Source: an uncultured Porphyromonadaceae bacterium (GTDB lineage: Bacteria; Bacteroidota; Bacteroidia; Bacteroidales; Muribaculaceae). From it: a stretch of 26,204 nt of DNA. Shown one piece after another: positions 7,191 through 15,873 of the stretch (the stretch's first letter is position 1; each line of letters begins with the position of its first letter). A program made the position numbers and the translations under genes. The notes under the pieces were generated by a model. The model worked only from the letters and a program-made list of their open reading frames with translations, made no database searches and had not been told where the DNA came from. The stretch is from the NCBI GenBank assembly GCA_902491625.1, contig CABUIO010000028.1:1-26204 (forward strand), read 5' to 3'.

Positions 7191-7955
7191 CTATTCGTCG
7201 CCGGCGTATTCGGGGGCGGTGTAGTTGTCGCGGAGGAGCTGGAGAAGCATCACCATGCCGTGGTTGGTGGCGGAGTCGATGACTTCGTTGCGTTCCCCTT
7301 TGAACTGGCGCACTTCGCTGACGACCTTGTCGCCGTACTTTACGGCGAACCAGACGGTGCCCACCGGTTTGGCAGGGGTGCCTCCATGAGGTCCGGCGAT
7401 TCCGGAAGTGGCGATTCCGCAGTCGGTGCGCATGATTCGGCAGACGCCGTTGACCATCGCTTCGACAACCTGACGGCTGACGGCTCCGTAGCGGTCGATG
7501 AGGGTGCGGTCTACGCCGAGGACGGACGCCTTGACTTCGTTGCTGTAGCTGACCACGCTGCCGAGGAAGTAGGCCGAGCTGCCTGATGTCTCCACGATTT
7601 TGTGTGCTATGTTGCCTCCGGTGCAGCTCTCGGCTGATGAGACGGTGAGGTCGCTTTGCAGGAGTTTCTTGCCGAGGATCTGGCTTATGGTGTGGTCTTC
7701 GGTGTCGAGGAGCTCCTCATTGAACAATGTCGCAAGCGTGCGGTGGTATTTGTTCATGTTGAAACGCAGGAGCTCGAGACCTTCCGATTTGCCGATGAGC
7801 CTGATGTTGGTGCATTCGGATTTTGTCTGGGAGGTGAGAGTGATGTAGTCGGGGAGACTGTCCTTGAAATGTTTGAGGACGTTTTCGAGATCCTGGCGAG
7901 TGTAGCCGTAGATGACGATGTTTCGGGTCTCCGTATGTCGTTGTTTTTCGGTCAT
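7191..7955 (-). CDS. CinA-like nicotinamide-nucleotide amidase (PncC domain)
   Basis: This 254-residue protein has a C-terminal PncC/CinA amidase domain (from about residue 85), which deamidates NMN in NAD recycling. Clear signatures are SSAESCTGGNIAHKI, SSAYFLGSVVSYSNEVK, YGAVSRQVVEAM and TSGIAGPHGGTPAKPVGTVWFAV. The first ~80 residues resemble the KH-like middle part of CinA. The N-terminal MoaB-like domain of full-length CinA (~415 residues) is absent. There is no room for it upstream, because the tsaD stop codon lies only 30 bases before this ATG. The gene is thus a natural short form in a tsaD-cinA operon. Its activity as an amidase is inferred from the intact motifs. Confidence 0.88.
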   Translation of the reverse strand: MTEKQRHTETRNIVIYGYTRQDLENVLKHFKDSLPDYITLTSQTKSECTNIRLIGKSEGLELLRFNMNKYHRTLATLFNEELLDTEDHTISQILGKKLLQSDLTVSSAESCTGGNIAHKIVETSGSSAYFLGSVVSYSNEVKASVLGVDRTLIDRYGAVSRQVVEAMVNGVCRIMRTDCGIATSGIAGPHGGTPAKPVGTVWFAVKYGDKVVSEVRQFKGERNEVIDSATNHGMVMLLQLLRDNYTAPEYAGDE

Positions 7956-7985
7956 CGGTGTTGGGTTGTGTGTTGTTTTGAGGGG

Positions 7986-9011
7986 TCAGACCTCGACTCT
8001 TGCGAATGGAGGCATCGAGAGGTCGCAGAATGATTTGTCGAGATATTTGAAATAGGCTGCGATGGCCACCATCGCGGCGTTGTCGGTGGTGAATACGCGA
8101 GCGGGAATCCAGGGGCGTATGCCTCGGTTGATGCAGAAATTCTCTACTGCAGACCTCACTCCGGAGTTGGCCGAGACACCTCCGCCGATGGCAAGATGCT
8201 TCACGGGATGCTGACGCACTGCCTTGGCGAGTTTGTCGAGGAGGATGTCTATGATGGTTTTCTGGAGGGAGGCGGCCAGGTCTGCCTTGTTTCGTTCTAT
8301 GAAATCTGGATCCGCGGCAAGGTTGTCACGCAGGGTGTAGAGGAACGATGTCTTCAGGCCGCTGAACGAGTAGTCAAGTCCGGGAATGCGCGGCTTGCTG
8401 AAACGGAACTTATTCGGGTCACCCTCAGCCGCGAGACGGTCGATGTGGGGGCCTCCGGGATAGGGGAGGCCCATCACTTTGGCGCATTTGTCGAACGCTT
8501 CCCCTGCGGCATCGTCGATTGTCTGGCCGATGATCTCCATGTCGTTGTAGCCCCTTACGATCACGATCTGGGAGTTGCCTCCGGAGATGAGGAGCGCGAG
8601 GTAGGGGAATTCGGGCACTTCGTCGTCGGGGATCGTGCGGATGAAGTGGGAGAGAAGATGGGCATGGAGATGGTTCACGTCTATGACCGGCACACCGAGA
8701 GCCACGGCGAGACCTTTGGCGAACGAGACGCCGACCATCAGGGAGCCGAGCAGTCCGGGACCGCGTGTGAATGCTATGGCCGAGATGTCGCTGTAGTTGA
8801 TTCCCGCCTGCCTGACAGCCTCGCTGACCACAGGCACGATGTTCTGCTGATGGGATCGGGAAGCGAGTTCGGGCACGACGCCACCGTAGGCTTCGTGGAC
8901 TTTCTGGCTTGCGATGACGTTGCTCAGTAGGATTCCGTCGCGCACGATGGCGGCGGAAGTGTCGTCGCATGATGATTCTATGGCGAGGATTGTAGCCGGC
9001 TGTGTTGTCAT
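7986..9011 (-). CDS. tsaD: tRNA N6-adenosine threonylcarbamoyltransferase
   Basis: This 341-residue Kae1/TsaD protein transfers the threonylcarbamoyl group to A37 of ANN-reading tRNAs, together with TsaB and TsaE. The N-terminus TILAIESSCDDTSAAIV, the metal-binding HLHAHL (His114 and His118), the SGGNSQIV nucleotide loop, and GGVSANSGVRS near the C-terminus are diagnostic. The frame stays open upstream to 9239, and an ATG inside repeat A2 would add MNDTKLTFIFKQPLN. The family length and the normal N-terminus favour the ATG at 9011. The gene lies about 415 bases from its predicted promoter (9431-9461), and that leader is largely built of repeats A2 and A3. Confidence 0.95.
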   Translation of the reverse strand: MTTQPATILAIESSCDDTSAAIVRDGILLSNVIASQKVHEAYGGVVPELASRSHQQNIVPVVSEAVRQAGINYSDISAIAFTRGPGLLGSLMVGVSFAKGLAVALGVPVIDVNHLHAHLLSHFIRTIPDDEVPEFPYLALLISGGNSQIVIVRGYNDMEIIGQTIDDAAGEAFDKCAKVMGLPYPGGPHIDRLAAEGDPNKFRFSKPRIPGLDYSFSGLKTSFLYTLRDNLAADPDFIERNKADLAASLQKTIIDILLDKLAKAVRQHPVKHLAIGGGVSANSGVRSAVENFCINRGIRPWIPARVFTTDNAAMVAIAAYFKYLDKSFCDLSMPPFARVEV

Positions 9012-9015
9012 ATTA

Positions 9016-9207
9016 AGAGGCTGTTTAAAAATAAACGTTAATTTGGTGTCGTTCATGTCGAGTGGATTTTGTCTTGCAGGTGAAGGAGCATAGCGGGCTA
9101 TGTGACTGAACCAAAAGGCAAAATACGCCGACAGGAACGAGTCCTCTGATATTTTTGATGTTACTCTGTCTGTTAATTTTTTTGAAGTTATTGAGAGGTT
9201 GAAGTAA
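9016..9207 (-). repeat. 192-bp hairpin repeat, copy A2
   Basis: This is identical over 192 bases to 53-244 in reverse orientation. It stops four bases before the tsaD start codon, exactly the spacing seen between copy A1 and prmA. Its core at 9083-9110 carries the heart TAGCGGGCTA. The outer end abuts copy A3, with which it forms a larger element (9016-9347) bounded by inverted repeats. Confidence 0.88.
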
Positions 9208-9347
9208 ATGTTAGCCTTGCCTCGTCTGCTTTTTGCCAAAAACCTTTCGCGTCTTAGTCACATAGCCCGCTATGCTCCTGCGACTTAAAAGGTTTTTGCC
9301 TAAAAATCAGCCGCCCCAAATTTAACGTTTATTTTGAAACAACCTCT
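9208..9347 (+). repeat. Diverged hairpin repeat, copy A3
   Basis: This contains the shared core (AGTCA, then catagcccgctatg, then CTCCT) at about 9254-9279. An outer stem of 11 perfect pairs, CAAAAACCTTT (9237-9247) and AAAGGTTTTTG (9288-9298), flanks it. These arms differ in sequence from those of A1/A2 and of B1/B2 but keep self-complementarity. The 3' end TTTAACGTTTATTTTGAAACAACCTCT matches the end of A1 with a few changes. Unlike the other copies it does not abut a start codon, as tamB begins 186 bases further on. Confidence 0.72.
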
Positions 9348-9430
9348 AAAAGTAGGCGTTTGACGATGTAGGCGGAGCTGCGAACGCGTGTATCGGGGCG
9401 CGGCTGCCCTCGCCGGTCGGTTGGTCACTG

Positions 9431-9461
9431 CAAAGTTAATCATAAGAATTTGCACTGCAAA
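9431..9461 (-). promoter_or_regulatory. Promoter of tsaD-cinA (divergent)
   Basis: On the minus strand TTTG (9461-9458), then 19 bases, then TAACTTTG (9438-9431) fits the Bacteroidetes consensus. It reads through repeats A3 and A2 into tsaD, predicting a leader of about 415 bases. Its -33 box lies within the spacer of the opposing tamB promoter. Confidence 0.68.
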
Positions 9462-9482
9462 GCGATTTTTTGATTAATTTTG
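9449..9482 (+). promoter_or_regulatory. Promoter of tamB (divergent)
   Basis: TTTG (9449-9452) and TAATTTTG (9475-9482) are 22 bases apart, slightly longer than the ideal spacing. The predicted start is near 9489, about 45 bases before the ATG. The two promoters overlap on opposite strands, so RNA polymerase can occupy only one at a time. Confidence 0.6.
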
Positions 9483-9532
9483 CGGAGAAATGCCGGGGGC
9501 ATGGATCCCCGACATTCTCTGTGTGAGCCTCG

Positions 9533-12500
9533 ATGAAGAAAACCTATAAAGTATTCCGTAGCATAGTGTTCTCGCTGCTTCTTTTGGCGGCGACGCTCTA
9601 TCTTGCTCTGTATGTGTCGCTGTCGCTTCCTGTGGTGCAGCGGTGGATAAAGGGTGTCATGGAGAGTGAGTTCAATGCGCGGAGCAGCGGAAGGCTTGAG
9701 ATCGGCGACATCGACATCTCTCCCTTCAGCGAGGTGGTTCTCACGGACGTCAGGTTCATCTATCCCGACGGCACTGCTGTGGTTAGTGCGCAGACTGTCG
9801 GGGCCGGAATCAATCTGTGGAAACTCATCAGGGAGCAGAAGGTTCAGATAACCTATGCCGAGGTCATCTCTCCGGTTGCTCACATCGTGCAGCAGAAGGA
9901 GGGCGGACAGCTCAACATCCAGTTCATCATCGACGGCTTCAAGTCCAAGGAGCCTAAGAAGGAGCCTGCACGCTTCGACCTTGCCCTCAATAATATCGTG
10001 ATACGTCGCGGCAGCGTCACTTTCGATCGTGCATGGTGTCCGGCCGTAGCCGATAAGTCCCGCATAGACTTCAATCACCTCAATATAAGCGATCTCGCCG
10101 CCGATCTGCGGCTTCCGCGTGTGCGCAACAACGACTTCATCATAGACCTCAGGCGCCTGTCGTTCAGCGAGATCCACGGTCTCGACGTGCAGTCGCTTTC
10201 CGGTAAATTCCATGTCACTGACCGTGAGCTTACTTTCAATAATCTGAGTCTGCGACTACCCTCCACGGAGATCACTCCCTCTGACATGACCCTGCGTTAC
10301 AACGGCTTCGCTGACATCGTGCCGGCACTCAGGCGCGATCCCATGAAGATTACCCTGAAGGACAACATCGTCACCCCTTCCGATTTCCGTGCGTTCGTTC
10401 CCACTCTCCGCCACTACACCCAGACCTACACGCTTACCCTTGATCTGATGAAGAACGGCAACGACCTGCGAGTCTCGGAACTCGACCTCAGGTCAGGCTC
10501 GGGACTCGGACTTTCTCTACGAGGTCTTATTACAGATGCTCTGGATCCCAAGTCTGAAAGTTTCGGTGTCAGGCTGCCGTTGCTCCGACTCAACGTTTCG
10601 GGCGCTGAAATGACCCGCATCATCGACGATTTCTCCACCTTGCCTCAGAATACAAACGCCATGCTCCGTGCCTTGGGTGACATCACACTCAACGCATCGC
10701 TTACAGCCGGTCGTTCCGCTGTGGAATGTGACGGTGTCCTTACGACTTCGGCAGGCGACATCGTGCTTACAGGGAGTGTCGAAGGTCTCGACAGTCGAGT
10801 GAAGGCTATAAGAGGGGAGATCACGACATCCGACCTTGCGGTGGCGAAAGTCGTGCCTCAGAGTCCTGTGGAGAGTGTGCGTCTGCACGCCACGCTTGAC
10901 GCCACGCTGTCCGGCAAGGAATTCAACGGCAGCATAGATGCCGTGGCACCTTCTCTAATCGTCAAAGGCGCCGTTTACCGCAACCTTGAGGCACATCTTG
11001 TCAAGGAGGGCGACGACTACCGCGGCGAGGCTTCAATCGACGACACCGGACTTGCATTCAATATAAGTGGCGAAGCGTTGCTCCGAGGTGCCGCTTCGAG
11101 GCTTTCCGTCGAGGCCGATATCTCCGAACTCGACCTTACGCGCCTTAATCTCTCCGGTATGGCGGACACACATGTCTCCGGCTTCATCACCGCAAACCTC
11201 ACCGGCAACAGCATCGACAATGCCGACGGCATAATAGAGGCCTACGACGTCGACTACAGCGATCCCCGTCGCGGAGCATGGCATCTTGACAACCTCACAC
11301 TCGTAAGCGACCGTTCCGAACTTCCTTACACCCTTACGCTCGACTGCGACTATCTCTCGGCTCGTGCCGAGGGTAATTTCACACCCTCGAAACTACCGGC
11401 CTCGTTCCTGGCTCTTCTGAGCAAGCCTCTGCCGGATCTCATCCCGGAGAAATTTCATAATGTCAGCTCTGTACAGGACTGCAAGCTCCATCTAACGCTC
11501 TTCAAGGACTCTCCTCTGCTGAGTAAGGTGAAGCTTCCGGTGACGCTCCTGGAGGATCTCGACATCGACGCCGAGATGAATTCGGAAGAGGGAACAGCCG
11601 TTCTGAATGTCAGCATACCTTATCTGCAGCAGGGCAAGGACAAACTTATCCGCGACACCGGACTGAGCTTCACTCTCGACAACGGTGCCGATGTCTGCAA
11701 CCTCAGTCTCTCGACACGTCTGCCCGGCAACAAGGGACTGACCACCCTGATGCTTGAGGCAAATGCCGCCGACAACCGTATAGACACCGACCTCGCATGG
11801 CTCATGGACCGCACCAAGAGCTATCGCGGCAACATCTCGCTTTCCACGACTTTCGACCGAACCGGGTCCGACCGCAACAGAATCCACGTCGATGTCAATC
11901 CCTCGACCTTTGAGGTCAACGACACCGTATGGCAGGTAGGCAGCGGTTCCCTCGACTATCTGCCCGGGCGTCTTGAGGTAAAGGATGTCAAGGTCAGCCG
12001 GCAGGGACAATATGCCTTCATCAGCGGTGTGGCTTCCGACTCTCCCGACGATGTGCTGACGATCGACCTCAAGGACATTAACCTCGACTATGTGTTCGAC
12101 AGCTTAAACATCAACTATGTGGTGTTCGGAGGCGATGCGACGGGACAGATACGCGCCTCGGAACTCTTCACGAAGCATCCGCGGCTCTATACCGACAATC
12201 TGGAGGTGAAGAGCCTCACCTATAACCATTCAGTGCTCGGCGACGCCCTGATCAGCTCCTGGTGGGAGAACGACGAGAAGGCTGTACGCCTTAAAGCCCT
12301 CATTGACGAGAAGAAGCACAGGGTCGCTGACGTCGACGGCACGATCTGGCTCACGCGCGACTCTCTGAGTTTCAATTTCGATGCCGACAGACTTGATGTC
12401 GGTTTCCTGAAACCTTTTATGGCCGCTTTCTGCGACGACATCACAGGCCATGCCACAGGTTCCGCACATCTCTACGGATCCTTCAAGGACATCAACCTCA

Positions 12501-14068
12501 CCGGCAAGGTGCTCGCCGACAATGTGAAGATGCGCATAGGTGTGACCAACACTGAATACACTGCCACAGACACCGTGGTGCTCACTCCCGGAAAGATACA
12601 TCTCGACGGCATCACGCTCCACGACCGCGAGGGACATACCGCAAAACTCAACGGCTATGTCTCCCATGAATATTTCCACAACCCCACGTTCAAGTTCTCC
12701 ATCACCGACGCCCGCAATTTCCTCTGCTACGACACCAACGCCAAGCTTAATCCGGTGTGGTACGGAACCATCTACGCCAACGGCAGCGGAAGCATCACCG
12801 GAGTGCCTGGCTTCATCGACGTGCTTGTGGACATGACCACGACCAAAGGCTCCACGTTCACGTTTGTCATCGACGATGCAGAGGAAGCCGTGGACTATCA
12901 GTTCCTGACATTCACCGACAGGCGCAAGGAAGCCGAGGAGGAGCGCCTGAAGGCTCTCGCACCGCAGAAGGGCACCGTGCCTGACTTCGTGCGCCGATTC
13001 GAGAAGAAAGTGCATCAGGAGGCCGAGGTGCCGACACGCTACCGCATGGATCTGCGCATCACCGCCACCCCCGACGCCCAGGCCGTCATCGTCATGGATC
13101 CTGCCGCCGGCGACAAGATACGTGCCTACGGCGACGGCGCCCTGCGCTTCACCTACAACAGCGAGGGTGAGATGGGACTCTACGGCACATACACCATCGA
13201 CAAGGGAAGCTATAACTTCACCTTACAGGAACTGATCGTGCGTGATTTCACCATCCGTCAGGGGAGCCGCATCACCTTCACCGGCGATCCTCTCAACGCA
13301 AGCCTCGATATTACAGCCGCCTACCGAGTCAACGCCTCGCTCACCGACCTCGACAAATCGTTTGCCACAGACAACGACCTCAACCGCAACAATGTCCCCG
13401 TGGAAGCTTTGCTGAAACTCTCCGGCAACATGCAGAGCCCTGACATCACCTTCGACATCGACCTCCCGACGCTCAATCAGGACGTGGCCCGCAAGGTGAG
13501 GAGTATCGTGAGCACCTCCGACATGATGAACATGCAGATGGTCTATCTGCTCGCGCTCAATCGTTTCTACACCCCTGACTACATGAACAGTGACGGAAGC
13601 AACAACGAGATGGCCTCGCTCGCCTCGGCGACTCTCTCCACGCAGCTCAGCAACATCCTCGGGCAGCTCGTGGACAACTGGAGTTTCTCTCCATCGTTCC
13701 GCACCGGCAAGGGCGACTTCTCGGACATGGAGGTCGACCTCGCGCTCTCATCCACGTTGCTCAACAACCGCCTGATCTTCAACGGCAACCTCGGCTACCG
13801 CGACAGAGCGACCTCTTCAACGACCTTTGTGGGTGATTTCGATATAGAATATCTGCTCAACCCCAAGGGCACGCTCCGGCTCAAAGCCTACAACCATTAC
13901 AACGATCAGAACTATTACCTGCGTTCCGCTCTCACGACGCAGGGCATCGGCATAGTCTACAAGCGCGATTTCAACCGTTTTCTCCCCGGGCTTTTCCGCC
14001 GCAGGAAACCGAAGGAAGTCAGGGATTCCGTAGCCTCTCCCGCGGACACCGTGCCGAAACAGAAGTAA
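9533..14068 (+). CDS. tamB: Translocation and assembly module protein TamB (DUF490)
   Basis: This 1511-residue AsmA/TamB-like protein starts with a single membrane anchor (about residues 9-30, VFRSIVFSLLLLAATLYLALYV). A very long body of short repeating beta-strands follows, as expected for the bridge-like lipid-transport groove that spans the periplasm. The C-terminal DUF490 region runs from about 1130 to the end, with GALRFTYNSEGEMGLYGTYTIDKGSYNFTLQ and FTGDPLNASLDITAAYRVNASL as recognisable family segments. It ends with a charged tail. The family supports phospholipid transport and outer-membrane protein assembly. No TamA homologue is in the window. It is transcribed divergently from tsaD, and an amylase gene follows after 23 bases. 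Confidence 0.92.
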   Translation: MKKTYKVFRSIVFSLLLLAATLYLALYVSLSLPVVQRWIKGVMESEFNARSSGRLEIGDIDISPFSEVVLTDVRFIYPDGTAVVSAQTVGAGINLWKLIREQKVQITYAEVISPVAHIVQQKEGGQLNIQFIIDGFKSKEPKKEPARFDLALNNIVIRRGSVTFDRAWCPAVADKSRIDFNHLNISDLAADLRLPRVRNNDFIIDLRRLSFSEIHGLDVQSLSGKFHVTDRELTFNNLSLRLPSTEITPSDMTLRYNGFADIVPALRRDPMKITLKDNIVTPSDFRAFVPTLRHYTQTYTLTLDLMKNGNDLRVSELDLRSGSGLGLSLRGLITDALDPKSESFGVRLPLLRLNVSGAEMTRIIDDFSTLPQNTNAMLRALGDITLNASLTAGRSAVECDGVLTTSAGDIVLTGSVEGLDSRVKAIRGEITTSDLAVAKVVPQSPVESVRLHATLDATLSGKEFNGSIDAVAPSLIVKGAVYRNLEAHLVKEGDDYRGEASIDDTGLAFNISGEALLRGAASRLSVEADISELDLTRLNLSGMADTHVSGFITANLTGNSIDNADGIIEAYDVDYSDPRRGAWHLDNLTLVSDRSELPYTLTLDCDYLSARAEGNFTPSKLPASFLALLSKPLPDLIPEKFHNVSSVQDCKLHLTLFKDSPLLSKVKLPVTLLEDLDIDAEMNSEEGTAVLNVSIPYLQQGKDKLIRDTGLSFTLDNGADVCNLSLSTRLPGNKGLTTLMLEANAADNRIDTDLAWLMDRTKSYRGNISLSTTFDRTGSDRNRIHVDVNPSTFEVNDTVWQVGSGSLDYLPGRLEVKDVKVSRQGQYAFISGVASDSPDDVLTIDLKDINLDYVFDSLNINYVVFGGDATGQIRASELFTKHPRLYTDNLEVKSLTYNHSVLGDALISSWWENDEKAVRLKALIDEKKHRVADVDGTIWLTRDSLSFNFDADRLDVGFLKPFMAAFCDDITGHATGSAHLYGSFKDINLTGKVLADNVKMRIGVTNTEYTATDTVVLTPGKIHLDGITLHDREGHTAKLNGYVSHEYFHNPTFKFSITDARNFLCYDTNAKLNPVWYGTIYANGSGSITGVPGFIDVLVDMTTTKGSTFTFVIDDAEEAVDYQFLTFTDRRKEAEEERLKALAPQKGTVPDFVRRFEKKVHQEAEVPTRYRMDLRITATPDAQAVIVMDPAAGDKIRAYGDGALRFTYNSEGEMGLYGTYTIDKGSYNFTLQELIVRDFTIRQGSRITFTGDPLNASLDITAAYRVNASLTDLDKSFATDNDLNRNNVPVEALLKLSGNMQSPDITFDIDLPTLNQDVARKVRSIVSTSDMMNMQMVYLLALNRFYTPDYMNSDGSNNEMASLASATLSTQLSNILGQLVDNWSFSPSFRTGKGDFSDMEVDLALSSTLLNNRLIFNGNLGYRDRATSSTTFVGDFDIEYLLNPKGTLRLKAYNHYNDQNYYLRSALTTQGIGIVYKRDFNRFLPGLFRRRKPKEVRDSVASPADTVPKQK

Positions 14069-14091
14069 AACTAACCTAATCACTCAGATAA

Positions 14092-15798
14092 ATGCAACAG
14101 TCCAGACAGGAGAAACTGATAATCTACCAGCTCTTTCCACGACTTTTCACCAACGCCAACGACCACTGCGTGCCCGGAGGCACGATCCGGCAGAACGGTT
14201 GCGGCAAAATGAACGACATCACCCTCCGCGTGCTCAAGAGTGTCCGCGACTTAGGCGTCAACTGCATGTGGTACACCGGCATTGTCGAACATGCCACTCA
14301 GACCGACTATTCCACACACGGCATACTGACTGATAATCCTCACATTGTCAAAGGAAAGGCCGGGTCGCCTTACGCCATCAAGGATTATTTCGACGTGGAT
14401 CCCGACTTGGCCTGCGACGTCGACAACCGTATCAAGGAATTCAAGGCGCTGGTTGACCGCACACACAAGGCGGGTATGAAAGCCATCATTGACTTTGTAC
14501 CCAACCACACCGCTCGCCGCTACCATTCCGACAAGGCGCCCATAGGAGTGCGCGACTTCGGTGACGGCGACGACACCGGAATGTTCTTCGCTCCCGGCAA
14601 CAACTACTATTACATCACCAACCAGCTCTTCTGCCCTCACTTCGATTGCGGCGACTACTACGAGTTCCCCGCCAAGGCCACGGGCAACGACTGCTTCACG
14701 GCCTTCCCCGGCGAATATGACTGGTACGAGACTGTGAAACTCAACTACGGCCATGACTACGGCGACAACTCCGACCATTTCGATCCTATCCCCGACACAT
14801 GGCTCAAAATGGCTGCGGTCCTGCGCTATTGGGCCGCAATGGGTGTCGACGGATTCCGCTGCGACATGGTCTTTATGGTTCCTCTGGAGTTCTGGCACTG
14901 GGTTATCGGCGAGGTGAAGAAGGACTATCCCGACGTCATCTTCATCGGCGAGATCTACGACGTGGCGCAGTACCGTCCCTTCCTTGACTACGGACGCTTC
15001 GACTATCTCTACGACAAGGTAAACCTCTACGACACGCTCAAGGGTGTGCAGATATGGAACGTCTCCGCCGCACGTCTCACCGGATGCTGGCAGACTGTCG
15101 AGGGAATAGGAGAGAAGATGCTCAATTTCCTGGAGAACCACGACGAGGTGCGTTTCGGATCTGTTGAGTACGCCGGCAATCCATCGCTCGTCATACCCTC
15201 GCTTGTGGTAAGCGCAATGATCAACCGCGGACCCATGATGATTTACTATGCTCAGGAACTCGGCGAACGTGCCCTCGACAATGAAGGCTTCGCGGGCGAC
15301 AACCACCGTACCACCATCTTCGACTACTGGAGTCTCAACACGCTACGCCGCTGGTACAATGGAGGCAAAGCCGACGGCGCGCTCCTCACAGAGCAGGAAA
15401 GGTGGCTGCGTTCGGTCTATTCCAAGGTGCTCCATCTCTGCAACGCCGAAAAGGCGATATGCGAAGGCTCGTTCTTCGACCTCATGTATGTCAACCTGAA
15501 GAATCCCGACTTCGATCCGCACCGTCATTTCGCCTTCCTGCGCCACTACGGCGACGAGACTCTCTTCATCGCCGTCAACTTCAGCGACAATGACTGTCAG
15601 CTTAAGATCAATGTCCCCGGCGAGGCATTTGATTTGCTCCCTATGACCGAAGGGGAGGGGATCTGCACCGAGCTGCTGACAGGTAAAAGGATGAAGAAGC
15701 GCTTGTCGCGCACGCAGCCTTTCGTCACCTCCGTAGGCGCCCACAATGCTGTGGTCTGGAAATTACGCCATGACAAATTAAGAACTTTCAAAAAATAA
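14092..15798 (+). CDS. Alpha-amylase family protein (GH13)
   Basis: This 568-residue (beta/alpha)8 glycoside hydrolase has the GH13 conserved regions in order: DFVPNHT (134-140), GFRCDMV with the nucleophile Asp258, FIGEIYD with the acid/base Glu287, and FLENHDE with the transition-state Asp351. A C-terminal beta domain follows (about 470-565, ending NAVVWKLRHD). No signal peptide is present (MQQSRQEKLIIYQLFPRLF), so it should act in the cytoplasm on alpha-glucans or maltodextrins. The exact specificity is not readable. It lies 23 bases after tamB with no terminator between, so it is probably cotranscribed, an unexpected partnership. Confidence 0.9.
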   Translation: MQQSRQEKLIIYQLFPRLFTNANDHCVPGGTIRQNGCGKMNDITLRVLKSVRDLGVNCMWYTGIVEHATQTDYSTHGILTDNPHIVKGKAGSPYAIKDYFDVDPDLACDVDNRIKEFKALVDRTHKAGMKAIIDFVPNHTARRYHSDKAPIGVRDFGDGDDTGMFFAPGNNYYYITNQLFCPHFDCGDYYEFPAKATGNDCFTAFPGEYDWYETVKLNYGHDYGDNSDHFDPIPDTWLKMAAVLRYWAAMGVDGFRCDMVFMVPLEFWHWVIGEVKKDYPDVIFIGEIYDVAQYRPFLDYGRFDYLYDKVNLYDTLKGVQIWNVSAARLTGCWQTVEGIGEKMLNFLENHDEVRFGSVEYAGNPSLVIPSLVVSAMINRGPMMIYYAQELGERALDNEGFAGDNHRTTIFDYWSLNTLRRWYNGGKADGALLTEQERWLRSVYSKVLHLCNAEKAICEGSFFDLMYVNLKNPDFDPHRHFAFLRHYGDETLFIAVNFSDNDCQLKINVPGEAFDLLPMTEGEGICTELLTGKRMKKRLSRTQPFVTSVGAHNAVVWKLRHDKLRTFKK

Positions 15799-15802
15799 TA
15801 CT

Positions 15803-15810
15803 TAACTTTG
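15803..15810 (+). promoter_or_regulatory. Candidate -7 box for prs
   Basis: TAACTTTG lies 64 bases before the prs ATG, directly after the amylase stop codon. No good TTTG box is present at the expected distance upstream, so the call rests on the -7 element alone. Confidence 0.45.
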
Positions 15811-15873
15811 CAGTCGTAAAGCGCTACAAAGGCGCCCGGCAGAATTGCAACTAATTAACCATAAAATATATCA

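Larger units (their letters stand above)
9016..9347. mobile_element. Composite 332-bp element with terminal inverted repeats
   Basis: The left end AGAGGCTGTTTAAAAATAA and the reverse complement of the right end, AGAGGTTGTTTCAAAATAA, both continue into AACGTTAA(A)TTTGG, giving inverted repeats of about 31 bp with only a few differences. Between them are two core hairpins in opposite orientation (in A2 and A3). No protein is encoded. This has the shape of a miniature inverted-repeat element sitting in the tsaD leader. No clear target duplication is visible at the flanks. Confidence 0.6.

Noticed and set aside
9012..9239. Upstream extension of tsaD to 417 residues
   Set aside because: It runs through repeat A2 and its neighbour. 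The normal TsaD length and N-terminus are obtained from 9011.
12230..13015. Long antisense frames inside tamB, degP, the amylase and other G/C-rich genes
   Set aside because: They mirror the real genes' codon pattern, have no domains or proper spacing, and are shadows.
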